Shown: positions 24,613 through 33,537, counted from the stretch's first letter. The stretch is DNA of 53,367 nt from JBAVOR01 sp049692255 (GCA_049692255.1 JBAVOR010000027.1:1-53367); one strand, 5' to 3'. Made by a program: numbers and translations. The notes: generated from the letters alone by a model not told the origin.

Positions 24613-26313
24613 ATGTATTTTATTTTTATGGTTCTATTCTCACTGAACACACTTGCATGCGATTACACCTACCAAACATTTGACGAGTTGAAGAACCGTT
24701 ATGAGAGCCTACCGCTTGCTGTCACACTCAAGCCCGAAGAATCTGGGTTTTACTATGATGAAGCTTCAAAGCAAGAAACAGAAGATTTCGTATATACGAA
24801 AAAAGGGATAGAAAAAGATACGTTTTTGGCAACGGTCCATCAATTTAAAGTGGTTATGCGCAATCAGCTCGAAATGGGCAGTTGGTGCAGTGGTCATAGA
24901 CTTGACCTTACAGCTACTCTAGAACAAGGCAAAAAACACCCCTATTATTTAGAAAAATGCGTAGTGACTGATGATGAAAAGCTTTTTTTCATTGGAGATT
25001 TGCATGGCGATGTCCATGCTTTCATTAGAGAAATGGAAAAGTTGTCTGAAGAAGGATATCTGGATAAAGACGATCCACTGAAGATCAAAGAGAATCAAAA
25101 GATACGTATTATTATTCAAGGCGACTGTAACGACAAGGGGCTATACAGTGCTGAGTTGTGGGATATGATAATGCGCTATAAAATTCAGAACCCTGACCGT
25201 TTTATTATTATTCGTGGAAACCATGAAGATCAAATATTTAAGGGCGCTTTTGAGCAAGAACTTGCAGATAAATTTAAAATGACAGGCCGCTTGGAGCGAC
25301 ACACATTTATACAAGATCTGAATGCATTATTGCCAGTGGCACTCTTTATTGGCAAGCATGACCGTTTTAATAATCACATTGATTATTCACTTTTTTCCCA
25401 TGCAGGGCTTGAACTCGGTTGGGCCGGATACGATGCATTGCTTAACAGCACGCAACCGCACCTGTATCAAACATTGGATACGCTAGATCGTGCGACGCAA
25501 GCGACCAAGTTACCAAAAGATATTAAGCAGATTTTACAGCAAAAAATCAATGATACGGGGTCGTCATTTAAAAATGAATTTGTACCAGTAAATTTGCGCT
25601 CGACACGTAACTCATCCCCCGTTGGTTTTATGTGGAATTTTTATACCGATGATGCAAAGAGTACTTTTAATTATCAAGAAGGCTCAAGCTGGATATACGG
25701 CCAGAAACTGTTTAATGCAGTAATTGGGCTGTGGTCAAATTATAATGCATTACCGTGGCATCAAAAAATGTGGCGATGGACCAATAGTTATCTAAGGCAC
25801 TGGGGAATTAAAAAATGGGAATTACCTACCACCTACACAACGGTCACTAATATTCGTTCGCATCAACATGCCGCAATGCCAGAAATTGGTCAATTTCCTG
25901 AAATGTGCACGCTTATTGAAAATAAAGGACTGTATAAACACTGGTCAAAGATTTTAGCCACTCATCCATACCTCTATCGCTATGACAGAATGAAGCGCAC
26001 GCACGACATTAGCGTCACTTATCCGTCAGCATTTACAACGCTCTGTGCGCCATCAAATGCCTATGGATACCCATATCGTGCTAATCAGATTAAACGTGCA
26101 AATGGGGAACAGGTTTTCCCACATGCACCAGATACCCATTATTTGCAGCTGTTTAACTTTGCAACTATTGGTGCATTAACATTAGCTGACAGTTATAAAA
26201 AGTGGAAAATTGACTCATATGCTGTGGATGTTTTTCAACAAAAAGATGTTCTCAATATGCTTCCTCAAGGAAGCGCGTTCCAGAGTCCGTACATTGTTGA
26301 GAAAATAGAATAG
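24613..26313 (+). CDS. exported PPP-type metallophosphoesterase
   Basis: 566 residues. MYFIFMVLFSLNTLACDYTY suggests a signal peptide. All metal-binding motifs of the calcineurin-like/PPP family are present: FFIGDLHGDVHA (128-133 core), IIIQGDCNDKGLYSAE (170-176), IIIRGNHEDQIF (201-206), LFSHAGLELG, and a distal NIRSHQHAAMP. The order and RGNHE form are those of Ser/Thr protein phosphatases rather than nucleotidases. An exported protein phosphatase in a presumed symbiont could act on host proteins; that is inference. No strong ribosome site precedes the ATG. Confidence 0.85.
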   Translation: MYFIFMVLFSLNTLACDYTYQTFDELKNRYESLPLAVTLKPEESGFYYDEASKQETEDFVYTKKGIEKDTFLATVHQFKVVMRNQLEMGSWCSGHRLDLTATLEQGKKHPYYLEKCVVTDDEKLFFIGDLHGDVHAFIREMEKLSEEGYLDKDDPLKIKENQKIRIIIQGDCNDKGLYSAELWDMIMRYKIQNPDRFIIIRGNHEDQIFKGAFEQELADKFKMTGRLERHTFIQDLNALLPVALFIGKHDRFNNHIDYSLFSHAGLELGWAGYDALLNSTQPHLYQTLDTLDRATQATKLPKDIKQILQQKINDTGSSFKNEFVPVNLRSTRNSSPVGFMWNFYTDDAKSTFNYQEGSSWIYGQKLFNAVIGLWSNYNALPWHQKMWRWTNSYLRHWGIKKWELPTTYTTVTNIRSHQHAAMPEIGQFPEMCTLIENKGLYKHWSKILATHPYLYRYDRMKRTHDISVTYPSAFTTLCAPSNAYGYPYRANQIKRANGEQVFPHAPDTHYLQLFNFATIGALTLADSYKKWKIDSYAVDVFQQKDVLNMLPQGSAFQSPYIVEKIE

Positions 26314-26345
26314 ATTTTGTACCGTAACCATAAAAAAAGTGATCA

Positions 26346-26380
26346 AAATAAGAGGATAGTTCATCGCTATCCTCTTATTT
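26346..26380. terminator. bidirectional rho-independent terminator
   Basis: AAATAAGAGGATAG (26346-26359) and CTATCCTCTTATTT (26367-26380) form a perfect 14-bp stem with a 7-base loop. It separates the convergent phosphatase and 26401-26808 genes and ends both. Confidence 0.9.
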
Positions 26381-26400
26381 TAGTGCGGCAATAATCCGAT

Positions 26401-26808
26401 TTATGATAATTTCTGCAGCAGTGTTGATACCGCAGCTTGGGATTCTTCCATATTAGTAATAAACTGATCCCAATTTTGCGCTAATATTGTTATATTATTC
26501 TCTTGCCTTGATTTTGTTGCCTTATCGATCACGGTTGTGTGTTTGTCGAAGACTTGCTGGACCAATTGTTTGAATGCAGGTAATTCTTCTTGGAGTTTAC
26601 TGGGCTGCTTCATCTTCTCTATTCTTTGCGGAAAAGACGTTACATTAGTCATTATAAATTCTTGATCCTCTCCGGTACTACTCATGAACTCCTCCCATGC
26701 ATTCACTTCATTGTTCAGGGCCTTCTCAAGTGCATCAATATCCATGGCACACGTATTAACCGATGCTGCTCCAAAGCACGCGAGCACTACCATCATATAT
26801 GTATTCAT
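26401..26808 (-). CDS. small exported helical protein (MNTYM paralogue 1)
   Basis: 135 residues. The signal peptide MNTYMMVVLACFGAASVNTCA is followed by a polar helical mature part with no Cys or known domain. The product of the gene just upstream (26836-27240) has the same MNTYM start, the same length and a similar helical layout, so the two are a diverged tandem duplication. Role unknown; probably secreted. Confidence 0.7.
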   Translation of the reverse strand: MNTYMMVVLACFGAASVNTCAMDIDALEKALNNEVNAWEEFMSSTGEDQEFIMTNVTSFPQRIEKMKQPSKLQEELPAFKQLVQQVFDKHTTVIDKATKSRQENNITILAQNWDQFITNMEESQAAVSTLLQKLS

Positions 26809-26835
26809 TACAAACCCTTTTATATATACGTTTAC

Positions 26836-27240
26836 TTATAATTGTATTTTAGACATTTCCAGTAATGCGTTATGACTTTCCTCAACAGTGTGTATCGCAT
26901 CATCTACCATGAATGTTGCATATACCAGATTATGTGTGTGTTTGTACTCTTTTAATTCTTCCAATGCTTTTGCTGAATAGGGGATCATTGCATTAATTAA
27001 TAAATCAGCAGCTGGAATCTCTTTCTTTGTTATGAGCTCTCGTAAGACAGGATAGTTTTGTTTGAGAAAAGCCTGCGAGCTAGATTGATTTAACCATGCA
27101 TTCAGCTCTTCCATTTCTTGACTCATACCTTTCGTTGCTTTTAACAAAGCTGCTCCCAGATTATTTTGATCACCCATAGCATATGTCGCGATAGGCGCCA
27201 TACCTACACAACTGAGTAATAATACCATATATGTATTCAT
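26836..27240 (-). CDS. small exported helical protein (MNTYM paralogue 2)
   Basis: 134 residues with signal peptide MNTYMVLLLSCVGMAPIATYA and a helical mature part ending in DAIHTVEESHNALLEMSKIQ, comparable to DQFITNMEESQAAVSTLLQK in its neighbour. It lies 27 bases upstream of the paralogue on the same strand and they may be cotranscribed. An AAAGGAAAAGT precedes the ATG. Confidence 0.7.
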   Translation of the reverse strand: MNTYMVLLLSCVGMAPIATYAMGDQNNLGAALLKATKGMSQEMEELNAWLNQSSSQAFLKQNYPVLRELITKKEIPAADLLINAMIPYSAKALEELKEYKHTHNLVYATFMVDDAIHTVEESHNALLEMSKIQL

Positions 27241-27354
27241 ACTTTTCCTTTAAAAAACTATTAAACAGTGAATAATGTATCAACATGCACAGTAAAAGTG
27301 TAGAATATGCAGAGAAAAAAAGTAAGACAACTTTCTTAATTCAAAGGCATCAAT

Positions 27355-27498
27355 ATGATTTTTTCACTCATATTTTTTTTAATACTATCATTGAATGCAT
27401 GCGGCATGGAAGATACATGTATGCCACAAAATCAAGTAAAAAAATGGTATTGGGCGTTATTCAATTACAAAGAATACTGGCCTGAGTTTCTAAAGTAA
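27355..27498 (+). CDS. 47-residue putative lipoprotein or exported peptide
   Basis: The plus-strand frame MIFSLIFFLILSLNACG ... ends YWPEFLK then TAA at 27496-27498. It has AAAGG eight bases before the ATG, a strongly hydrophobic leader and a lipobox-like LNAC, so the mature peptide (about 33 residues) may be lipid-anchored at Cys15. The longer overlapping frame from 27285 has no such features. It lies in the exported-protein island. Small size limits certainty. Confidence 0.5.
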   Translation: MIFSLIFFLILSLNACGMEDTCMPQNQVKKWYWALFNYKEYWPEFLK

Positions 27499-27561
27499 AG
27501 TACTGGAAAAGTTGAATTGTTAAAATAATTTACTCTATTTGAATTAACAAAAGTCATTATA

Positions 27562-27589
27562 TTGACTTTTATTCGCTTTCTGTTATAGT
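27562..27589 (+). promoter_or_regulatory. promoter of the 27631 gene
   Basis: TTGACT (27562-27567), 16 bases, TATAGT (27584-27589), 42 bases before the GTG start. Confidence 0.55.
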
Positions 27590-27630
27590 TTTAAGAGATT
27601 ACGTATTAACATGTTCCAGGGAGGTCTTTT

Positions 27631-28158
27631 GTGAAATTAATAAACAATTTAAATCTTTTAACACTAATTTGCGTATCTCTCGGTACCACCGTTTATCCAG
27701 TGCAATTGAGAACAGGTAAGGAGGTTCCCGCAGAATCCGTTCAAAAAGTAACTGATGCTATAGATCAATTAAATAAAACGAATCCTCCGCTTACGGGTAT
27801 GTTTGGTGGAGTGAGTCCAGCGATATTGGTAGGTCAAGCCCTTGTATATCTCGCAACCCATTGTAAGGATAGTGGCTGCAATGATTTATCATTAGAACAG
27901 TTTAAGCAAGGGTTGAAAGCGGAATGGAGCGCTGTGTTCAGATTTAAAGATATAGATCAAAAAGAAATAGCATCTCTTTACAATCAATTGATTGCAACGC
28001 ACCTTATTCAAGATAACAAAGTCAGCACGGCAGATGCTCAAGTGATTGAAGCTTCTATTCGTACCCCGCTTGATCAACACATTTGCCCAGGCGGCGTGGC
28101 GTATTGTAGTCCCATTCGTAAGAAAAAATTCTTAGGGGAAATGACGCGCATTACTTAA
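27631..28158 (+). CDS. exported protein of unknown function
   Basis: 175 residues from a GTG with AGGGAGG upstream. The signal peptide is MKLINNLNLLTLICVSLGTT. The mature part carries four Cys (HCKDSGCND, HICPGGVAYC) that may pair, and a helical centre (QFKQGLKAEWSAVFRFKDID). No recognised family. It ends convergently with the ankyrin gene, the two overlapping by 8 bases. Confidence 0.7.
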   Translation: MKLINNLNLLTLICVSLGTTVYPVQLRTGKEVPAESVQKVTDAIDQLNKTNPPLTGMFGGVSPAILVGQALVYLATHCKDSGCNDLSLEQFKQGLKAEWSAVFRFKDIDQKEIASLYNQLIATHLIQDNKVSTADAQVIEASIRTPLDQHICPGGVAYCSPIRKKKFLGEMTRIT

Positions 28159-28849
28159 CTGTCAACCGCATGTACCGTTCAATGGTTCTGTATAACACTG
28201 GCAGCGCGGGCAAGTCATTATATTGTGAATGCGCTGCGACAAGATCTGCAATAGTCTTTTTATCATTGTTGCGTTTGGCGACTATCTGCTTAAGCAAATC
28301 TTTATTTTTATTCACATCCCCAACGTACGTAAAAATAGCTTGGGTAATTGCAACCACATCATTGCTGCGATCGATGAGGTCATCACAAAATAGCGTAAAT
28401 GGCTGCTTATACAATCGATGCAATGGCGTATCACCATCCCGATTTGTTGCACAAACGTCCGCCCCTTTATCAAGCAATGTTACTACTGTTTCTGTAGGGT
28501 TATACATTCCTTCACTCGCAAACACTTTATGAATATTCATTGCCCAATGGAGAGCTGTGTTACCGTGAGCATCACAAAGATTTACCCGTGCTTTGTGTGC
28601 AAGCAATACGTTAATATAAGCATTATCTACCCCGAAACCAATCAGCTGCATCAGCGGCGTGTCATCTGCTTGCCACACATTCACATCATACTTGTTGGCA
28701 AGCTGCTTATACTCTTCTAAAGGGACCATTTTTTGTGCAGGAAGATAAAAAAGCTTGCATGATTCATCAAAAGCTTTTATCAACTCTGTTTCCATTCCTC
28801 GGCAGATACTTGTCATCAGCACGCAAATACTCATAATCACAGTAATCAT
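28151..28849 (-). CDS. exported ankyrin-repeat protein
   Basis: 232 residues from the ATG at 28849, preceded by AGGGAG; an ATG at 28894 lies inside the ligase gene and would bury the signal peptide. MITVIMSICVLMTSICRG is the signal. Ankyrin units are seen in TPLMQLIGFGVDNAYINVLL, GNTALHWAMNIHKVF and LLDKGADVCATNRDGDTPLH. It starts just beyond the ligase stop, so it is probably cotranscribed with it, and could be a host-interacting effector like 1261-2175. Confidence 0.82.
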   Translation of the reverse strand: MITVIMSICVLMTSICRGMETELIKAFDESCKLFYLPAQKMVPLEEYKQLANKYDVNVWQADDTPLMQLIGFGVDNAYINVLLAHKARVNLCDAHGNTALHWAMNIHKVFASEGMYNPTETVVTLLDKGADVCATNRDGDTPLHRLYKQPFTLFCDDLIDRSNDVVAITQAIFTYVGDVNKNKDLLKQIVAKRNNDKKTIADLVAAHSQYNDLPALPVLYRTIERYMRLTVK

Positions 28850-28850
28850 A

Positions 28851-30596
28851 TTAACTCCCTCTGTTTTGATTTTCATATAATCGCTTAACCTCATCGACTG
28901 TTGTTGCTTCTATCGCTGACTTATCTTCACGATACATAACAAAGCGCGGGAATCGCAATGCATAACCCAAATGTGTTGTTGTTTTTCCTGCTGCATGCAG
29001 TGGTGAAATGGTGATTTCATCGGCTAAAATGGTACATACAATCACGGGATATACCCATACATCAGGTATCAGCTCTTTTGCACAATGCACATTGTTCGGT
29101 TTTGCATGTGCTTTTTCTTTGTCGCAACGCTGCTTTAGTTCACGCCAGCCATCGTCTGACAAACCGGTACCTACTTTTGCAATCGTTTCAAACTGATCAT
29201 GGTGTTTATTGTACACACCTACCAAAAAGGCCCCTATGCCAAACGCTGCACGTTTACCACCACCGGCATAGTACCCCAAGATTACACAGTCGATCGTATC
29301 TTCTAGCTGCTGCGCTGCATGATATTTTAATTTAATCCAGTTAAAGTTCCGCTTGCCTGCCTGGTACTGTGCGTGAGGGCGCTTGACTACAATGCCTTCG
29401 AGGCCGTGTTCAAGCTGCGCTAAAAAATAGGTTTCTAACTCTTGCGCATCGGCAAGCTGTTTTTCCGCCACCAGCTGCACGCGCGCGTCATGCTCTGCTT
29501 CAACCAATGATGCCAGTTTTTTTCTGCGTGTTTCATGTGCTTTGTGCAAATACGATTCACCATCGCAATACAATAGATCAAACAGGTATACACGCAACGG
29601 AAACTCTACTGCTACCGCTTCAATGCCATGTTTCCGTTTGCGTTTTGCTGTTTCTTGAAATGGTAAAAAACTGTTACTGTACGGGTCGTATGCAATAGCT
29701 TCACCTTCTACAATCAACGTACGTACCGGCATCTGTGCCAATGCATCTACTAAATCAGGAAACATCGCAGACATATCAATTAAATGACGAGAAAAAAACT
29801 TTAACGTTGGCGCTTGGCCGTCGCGCTTATCGATATGAATTTGCAACCGAAATCCATCTAATTTGGGTTGCGCAACGCAGGGTCCAATCTTTTCTATAAT
29901 AGCCTGCGCATCAGGCAACCGTTCTGCGCCAGCAGGCCGAATAGGAATACCGATATGAATATCAACCTGCTCAACCGCTTTAATGCCTTCACGTTTAAGA
30001 ATCGATGCAATCAATCCAAGATCAGCGCACACATTGTAAGCATGCTCAATAGGGGCATGGAGTGATTTGTCACCGGCAATCATCCACGACAACGCATCAA
30101 TAATGGTCATGTCAGAAAAACCAAGACGTAACGTGCCTAAAATAATACGGACGATATATTTCGCTTCGATACCAGAAACTGCCTTTAACACTTTAAAAAG
30201 TATTTCTGCTTTCTCTTCTTGCGAACCAATGCCGGAAATCTTTTCTACCTCGCTTAAACATGCATAGATCTCCATAACGGTTAATGATACCGTGTCTTCT
30301 TGTTGTGCGACGGCGAATAAAGCACCAATATCGCCCAATGTTTTTGCAGCTACAGTAATATCTGCAACTGATTGATTGAAAACGCGCGCAACAATGGCTA
30401 TCAATGTTTTTTGCGCAATATTAAACTGCATACCTTCGTAGGAAGGGCGCAACGTGCCGAGCGCTAAATTACAGACAATGCGAATATCGGTATCTGAAGC
30501 ATCATGAAATAAGTGGGCTAACAGTTGCGTAATTTCTGTACGAGAGCTGATCTGTTCTATTGCATCAAACGTTTGAGCAACTTTTTTAAATTTCAT
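28851..30596 (-). CDS. ATP-dependent DNA ligase of archaeal/eukaryotic type
   Basis: 581 residues. An N-terminal helical DNA-binding domain (about 1-210, ILGTLRLGFSDMTIIDAL) is followed by the nucleotidyltransferase core with adenylated Lys245 in PKLDGFRLQI, IVEGEAIAYDP, VYLFDLLYCDG, GLEGIVVKRPHAQYQAGKR and WIKLKYH, then an OB domain ending in TTHLGYALRFPRF. This three-domain layout is that of LIG1/archaeal LigB rather than the NAD-dependent bacterial LigA. It seals nicks using ATP. It follows plsY by 3 bases. Horizontal origin is likely but not shown. Confidence 0.93.
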   Translation of the reverse strand: MKFKKVAQTFDAIEQISSRTEITQLLAHLFHDASDTDIRIVCNLALGTLRPSYEGMQFNIAQKTLIAIVARVFNQSVADITVAAKTLGDIGALFAVAQQEDTVSLTVMEIYACLSEVEKISGIGSQEEKAEILFKVLKAVSGIEAKYIVRIILGTLRLGFSDMTIIDALSWMIAGDKSLHAPIEHAYNVCADLGLIASILKREGIKAVEQVDIHIGIPIRPAGAERLPDAQAIIEKIGPCVAQPKLDGFRLQIHIDKRDGQAPTLKFFSRHLIDMSAMFPDLVDALAQMPVRTLIVEGEAIAYDPYSNSFLPFQETAKRKRKHGIEAVAVEFPLRVYLFDLLYCDGESYLHKAHETRRKKLASLVEAEHDARVQLVAEKQLADAQELETYFLAQLEHGLEGIVVKRPHAQYQAGKRNFNWIKLKYHAAQQLEDTIDCVILGYYAGGGKRAAFGIGAFLVGVYNKHHDQFETIAKVGTGLSDDGWRELKQRCDKEKAHAKPNNVHCAKELIPDVWVYPVIVCTILADEITISPLHAAGKTTTHLGYALRFPRFVMYREDKSAIEATTVDEVKRLYENQNRGS

Positions 30597-30599
30597 GCA

Positions 30600-31187
30600 C
30601 TACTTCCTTCTTTCTTGGATATATCGCCTCACATTTTGGTCATGGCGCACGAATGCTAATAGTCCCATTGCACCATACAAAAAACGATATGGCAACAGAA
30701 TAGATTGCATGAATAATGATGCGCACACAAGACTGATTGCGCTTATTATCGAAGCTATGCCAACAACGCGAAACAAGATAAATCCCAGAACCCATACACA
30801 CAATTGGAAAAGAAAAAGTTGTGGATTTAAAGACAGCATAATACCGATACTCGTCGCAACTCCTTTACCGCCTCGCCCTCGTAAAAAAAGTGAGTAACAG
30901 TTGCCAATTAATATGCTGAAACTAATCAACGCAATAATCCACGTTTCATCGAAAAAATATTGTGCTACCGTAACCACTAAAAAAGCTTTTACACCATCAA
31001 GCAAAAGTACCAGCACAAAGAACTGCTTTCCCAATACCCGTGCCACATTCGTTGCACCAATATTGCCGGACCCATGCTGCGTGATATCACGAATGCCGCA
31101 CAAACGCGCAATAATATAACCAGTTGGTATGGCACCAATGAGATAGGCCATCAAGACGCTCAGCACACAGAAAATATGTTCGTTCAT
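30600..31187 (-). CDS. plsY: acyl-phosphate:glycerol-3-phosphate acyltransferase
   Basis: 195 residues from the ATG that overlaps the pgsA stop in ATGA (an earlier in-frame start at 31217 lies within pgsA). PlsY motifs: GSGNIGATNVARVLGK near the N-terminus and LRGRGGKGVATSIGIML in the middle. About five membrane spans. PlsY makes lysophosphatidate from acyl-phosphate in the inner membrane. Coupled to pgsA, so two phospholipid genes are expressed together. Confidence 0.95.
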   Translation of the reverse strand: MNEHIFCVLSVLMAYLIGAIPTGYIIARLCGIRDITQHGSGNIGATNVARVLGKQFFVLVLLLDGVKAFLVVTVAQYFFDETWIIALISFSILIGNCYSLFLRGRGGKGVATSIGIMLSLNPQLFLFQLCVWVLGFILFRVVGIASIISAISLVCASLFMQSILLPYRFLYGAMGLLAFVRHDQNVRRYIQERRK

Positions 31188-31765
31188 ACCAACAACTCTT
31201 TTCGTAGTAAACGCCAACTGTACGAACCGTACTCATACGCAGAGTACCCGGAAGAAAAAAGAGCGCACAGCCCAAAGAAATGTTGGCTATATGTTATTAT
31301 GGAAGGCACTCCTTCTATGCTGGCTGCTATGGTTAGTACGATGAAAAGGCCTTGTAATACTGTTTTAATTTTTGCTGACCATAACACGGGGGGGACTGGA
31401 TGACCGAGCTGTAGCAACATTAATCGCCACGCAGTTACCAAACATTCACGAAATATGAAGAGCAAGGCGAGCAATGGCGTAATCGTATGCATATATACGA
31501 ATGCAACCAGCAAAGAAAAAAGGAACATTTTATCTGCTATCGAATCAAGTACCGCACCAATTACCGTCTTGCTGTGCCAACGACGTGCCAAGTAGCCATC
31601 AAAAAAGTCGGTGCTTAATAGCACCAGATAAATTATCGCAACGCTGCATAGTCCAATGCTACTGTTTGCATCCACTGCGTAGATATACAAAAAAGGCACC
31701 ACAAAGGGTGCCACAAAAAATCGAATTGCTGAAAGTATTAAGGGAATATAAGCACGAATTTTCAT
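31184..31765 (-). CDS. pgsA: CDP-diacylglycerol-glycerol-3-phosphate phosphatidyltransferase
   Basis: 193 residues. The CDP-alcohol phosphatidyltransferase signature is complete: STDFFDGYLARRWHSKTVIG then AVLDSIADK (D-G-x2-A-R-x8-G-x3-D-x3-D). The membrane spans and short length fit PgsA, which makes phosphatidylglycerol-phosphate. It starts 9 bases after the tRNA-Met gene, so the tRNA must be cut out of the shared transcript. Confidence 0.92.
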   Translation of the reverse strand: MKIRAYIPLILSAIRFFVAPFVVPFLYIYAVDANSSIGLCSVAIIYLVLLSTDFFDGYLARRWHSKTVIGAVLDSIADKMFLFSLLVAFVYMHTITPLLALLFIFRECLVTAWRLMLLQLGHPVPPVLWSAKIKTVLQGLFIVLTIAASIEGVPSIITYSQHFFGLCALFSSGYSAYEYGSYSWRLLRKELLV

Positions 31766-31773
31766 ATTATCTT

Positions 31774-31850
31774 TGGTGGCGACGCAGGGACTCGAACCCC
31801 GGACCTACAGATTATGATTCTGCCGCTCTAACCAACTGAGCTACGTCGCC
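31774..31850 (-). tRNA. tRNA with CAT anticodon, probably elongator tRNA-Met
   Basis: The minus strand reads GGCGACGTAGCTCAG ... CGTCGCC-A-CCA with anticodon loop ATCATAA (CAT), 77 bases, CCA encoded. It lacks the three G-C pairs of an initiator anticodon stem. The acceptor and D arm resemble elongator Met (GGCxACGTAGCTCAGTTGG). It lies between secD and pgsA without an R1 hairpin. Confidence 0.9.
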
Positions 31851-31874
31851 AATTATGTATTGCTTTAGTATACA

Positions 31875-33455
31875 CTAAATACTTAAGCTACGCACGTGAA
31901 AAAAGGTAATAATGAAACTAAATATTGACCGTAAAAAGAAGAGCCCTGTCAATAATGTAGCAATAATACCTACCATCATAGTAATAGCGAATCCTTGAAT
32001 TGGTCCGGTCCCAAAATAGTAGAGAACTAACCCAATCAAGAAGGTAGTAATGTTGGAATCTAAAATCACTGCCATGGCATCAGAGAATCCTTCATCCACC
32101 GCTTTGCTAACAGCAGTACCACGCGCTAACTCTTCACGTATCTTTTCATAAATTAATATGGACGCATCAATTGCCATACCAACGGTCAACACCATACCTG
32201 CAATGCCGGGTAACGTTAACGTTGCACCAAGCCATGAGAGCATAATGAGTGTTATTAACAAGTTATATACTAAGGTTATAAAGGCAAAGAAGCCTGCCAT
32301 CTTATAAAAGAGTATGCTAAATATGAGCAACAGCGCCATGCCAACAGCACACGAAAACAGACCTTTGTAGATCGATTCTTGCCCTAATGATGGCCCAATT
32401 TGTCGTTCTTGTGCAAAAGTAACGGGCGCTACAAAGGCACCAGACTTAAGCAACATCGCGAGCTCTTTTGCTGTTTCTTGAGTAAACGAACTGCTATGGA
32501 TGTATCCGTGCTCACGAATAGGCACTGAAATTTCGGGATATGAAATCACCGATCCATCAAGAATAATAGCCAACTTGCGTTTGTAATTATTGCGTGTCAG
32601 TTCGTAGAATTTATCGGCACCTTCAGGGTTAAATTCGAAATGCACCACCCACTCAGTACCCAGATTGCCGCCAATATCAGCATACGAATCTTTAAGCAAA
32701 CGACCGGTAATATCTGCATATTTTGGAACCAAGAAGTACAGTCGTTGGCCACGATCTTCTTTGCCAGAAACTATTTCCATATCGTCAGGCAATTCCCCAT
32801 CGTAATCTTCTAATATCTTTTCTGCATCATCTTCCATGCGTTCGATAAGTTTAATTTCAAGCAATGCAGCTTTACCAATCATTGCCTTTGCTTTTTGAGG
32901 GTCATCGACGTTGGGCAACTCAACAATGATATTTTTTTCCCCTTGCGCTGCAATAGAGATTTCACCAACACCCAACTTGTCGATGCGGCTACGCAATACT
33001 TCGATGTTACTGTGTACTGCCCATCGTTTTAAACGATTTAATGCCGCTTCTTTGAGTGATGCAGATAAGGTTAACTCTTTTGCTGTAAATGATAGGTCAT
33101 GATCTATTGTTGGTAAATGACCATATGCAGCATTAAGCCCATGCGCTGAATCGAATTTGAAATTGATAGCATCTTTTTCAATTGATTGTGCAACGGGTAA
33201 TGGATGGTTCGCCTCTTTTAAACGATTCAATAAGTTTTGTTTTTTTGCATGCAGCTCGAGTTCAACCGCTTTATCGATATCAACAGACAAGGTTATGTAC
33301 GTACCGCCAACCAAATCTATACCAAACTTCACTCGGTCTGGGCGAAGCGCCAACCGACCGTTTTGAATAGTAAAGAGATAGGCAAGTGCACCTATGGCTA
33401 CAACAACCCATACAAAAAACGATGATGATACAAATGTACGAACCGATCGATTCAT
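31875..33455 (-). CDS. secD: preprotein translocase subunit SecD
   Basis: 526 residues. One N-terminal span, then KFGIDLVGGTYITLSVD (the SecD GxDLxGG motif), a large periplasmic part with IDKLGVGEISIAAQGEKNII, and five C-terminal spans with MVLTVGMAIDASILIYEKIR and VILDSNITTFLIGL. SecD uses the proton gradient to help pull proteins through SecYEG. Fitting for a genome with so many exported proteins. secF is not next to it. AAAGGA precedes the ATG. Confidence 0.95.
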   Translation of the reverse strand: MNRSVRTFVSSSFFVWVVVAIGALAYLFTIQNGRLALRPDRVKFGIDLVGGTYITLSVDIDKAVELELHAKKQNLLNRLKEANHPLPVAQSIEKDAINFKFDSAHGLNAAYGHLPTIDHDLSFTAKELTLSASLKEAALNRLKRWAVHSNIEVLRSRIDKLGVGEISIAAQGEKNIIVELPNVDDPQKAKAMIGKAALLEIKLIERMEDDAEKILEDYDGELPDDMEIVSGKEDRGQRLYFLVPKYADITGRLLKDSYADIGGNLGTEWVVHFEFNPEGADKFYELTRNNYKRKLAIILDGSVISYPEISVPIREHGYIHSSSFTQETAKELAMLLKSGAFVAPVTFAQERQIGPSLGQESIYKGLFSCAVGMALLLIFSILFYKMAGFFAFITLVYNLLITLIMLSWLGATLTLPGIAGMVLTVGMAIDASILIYEKIREELARGTAVSKAVDEGFSDAMAVILDSNITTFLIGLVLYYFGTGPIQGFAITMMVGIIATLLTGLFFLRSIFSFIITFFHVRSLSI

Positions 33456-33537
33456 AAAATCCTTTCAATACAAATACTACTACTACTTTTTGATCTTATT
33501 CTAGCGTTTATTTCAATGGACTTTTTATTTTCATAGC

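Noticed and set aside
27285..27485. 66-codon plus-strand frame
   Set aside because: No signal or domain. The overlapping frame from 27355 has a ribosome site and a clear leader peptide.
31774..31850. CAT tRNA as initiator tRNA
   Set aside because: The anticodon stem lacks the three consecutive G-C pairs, and the acceptor stem starts with a paired G.
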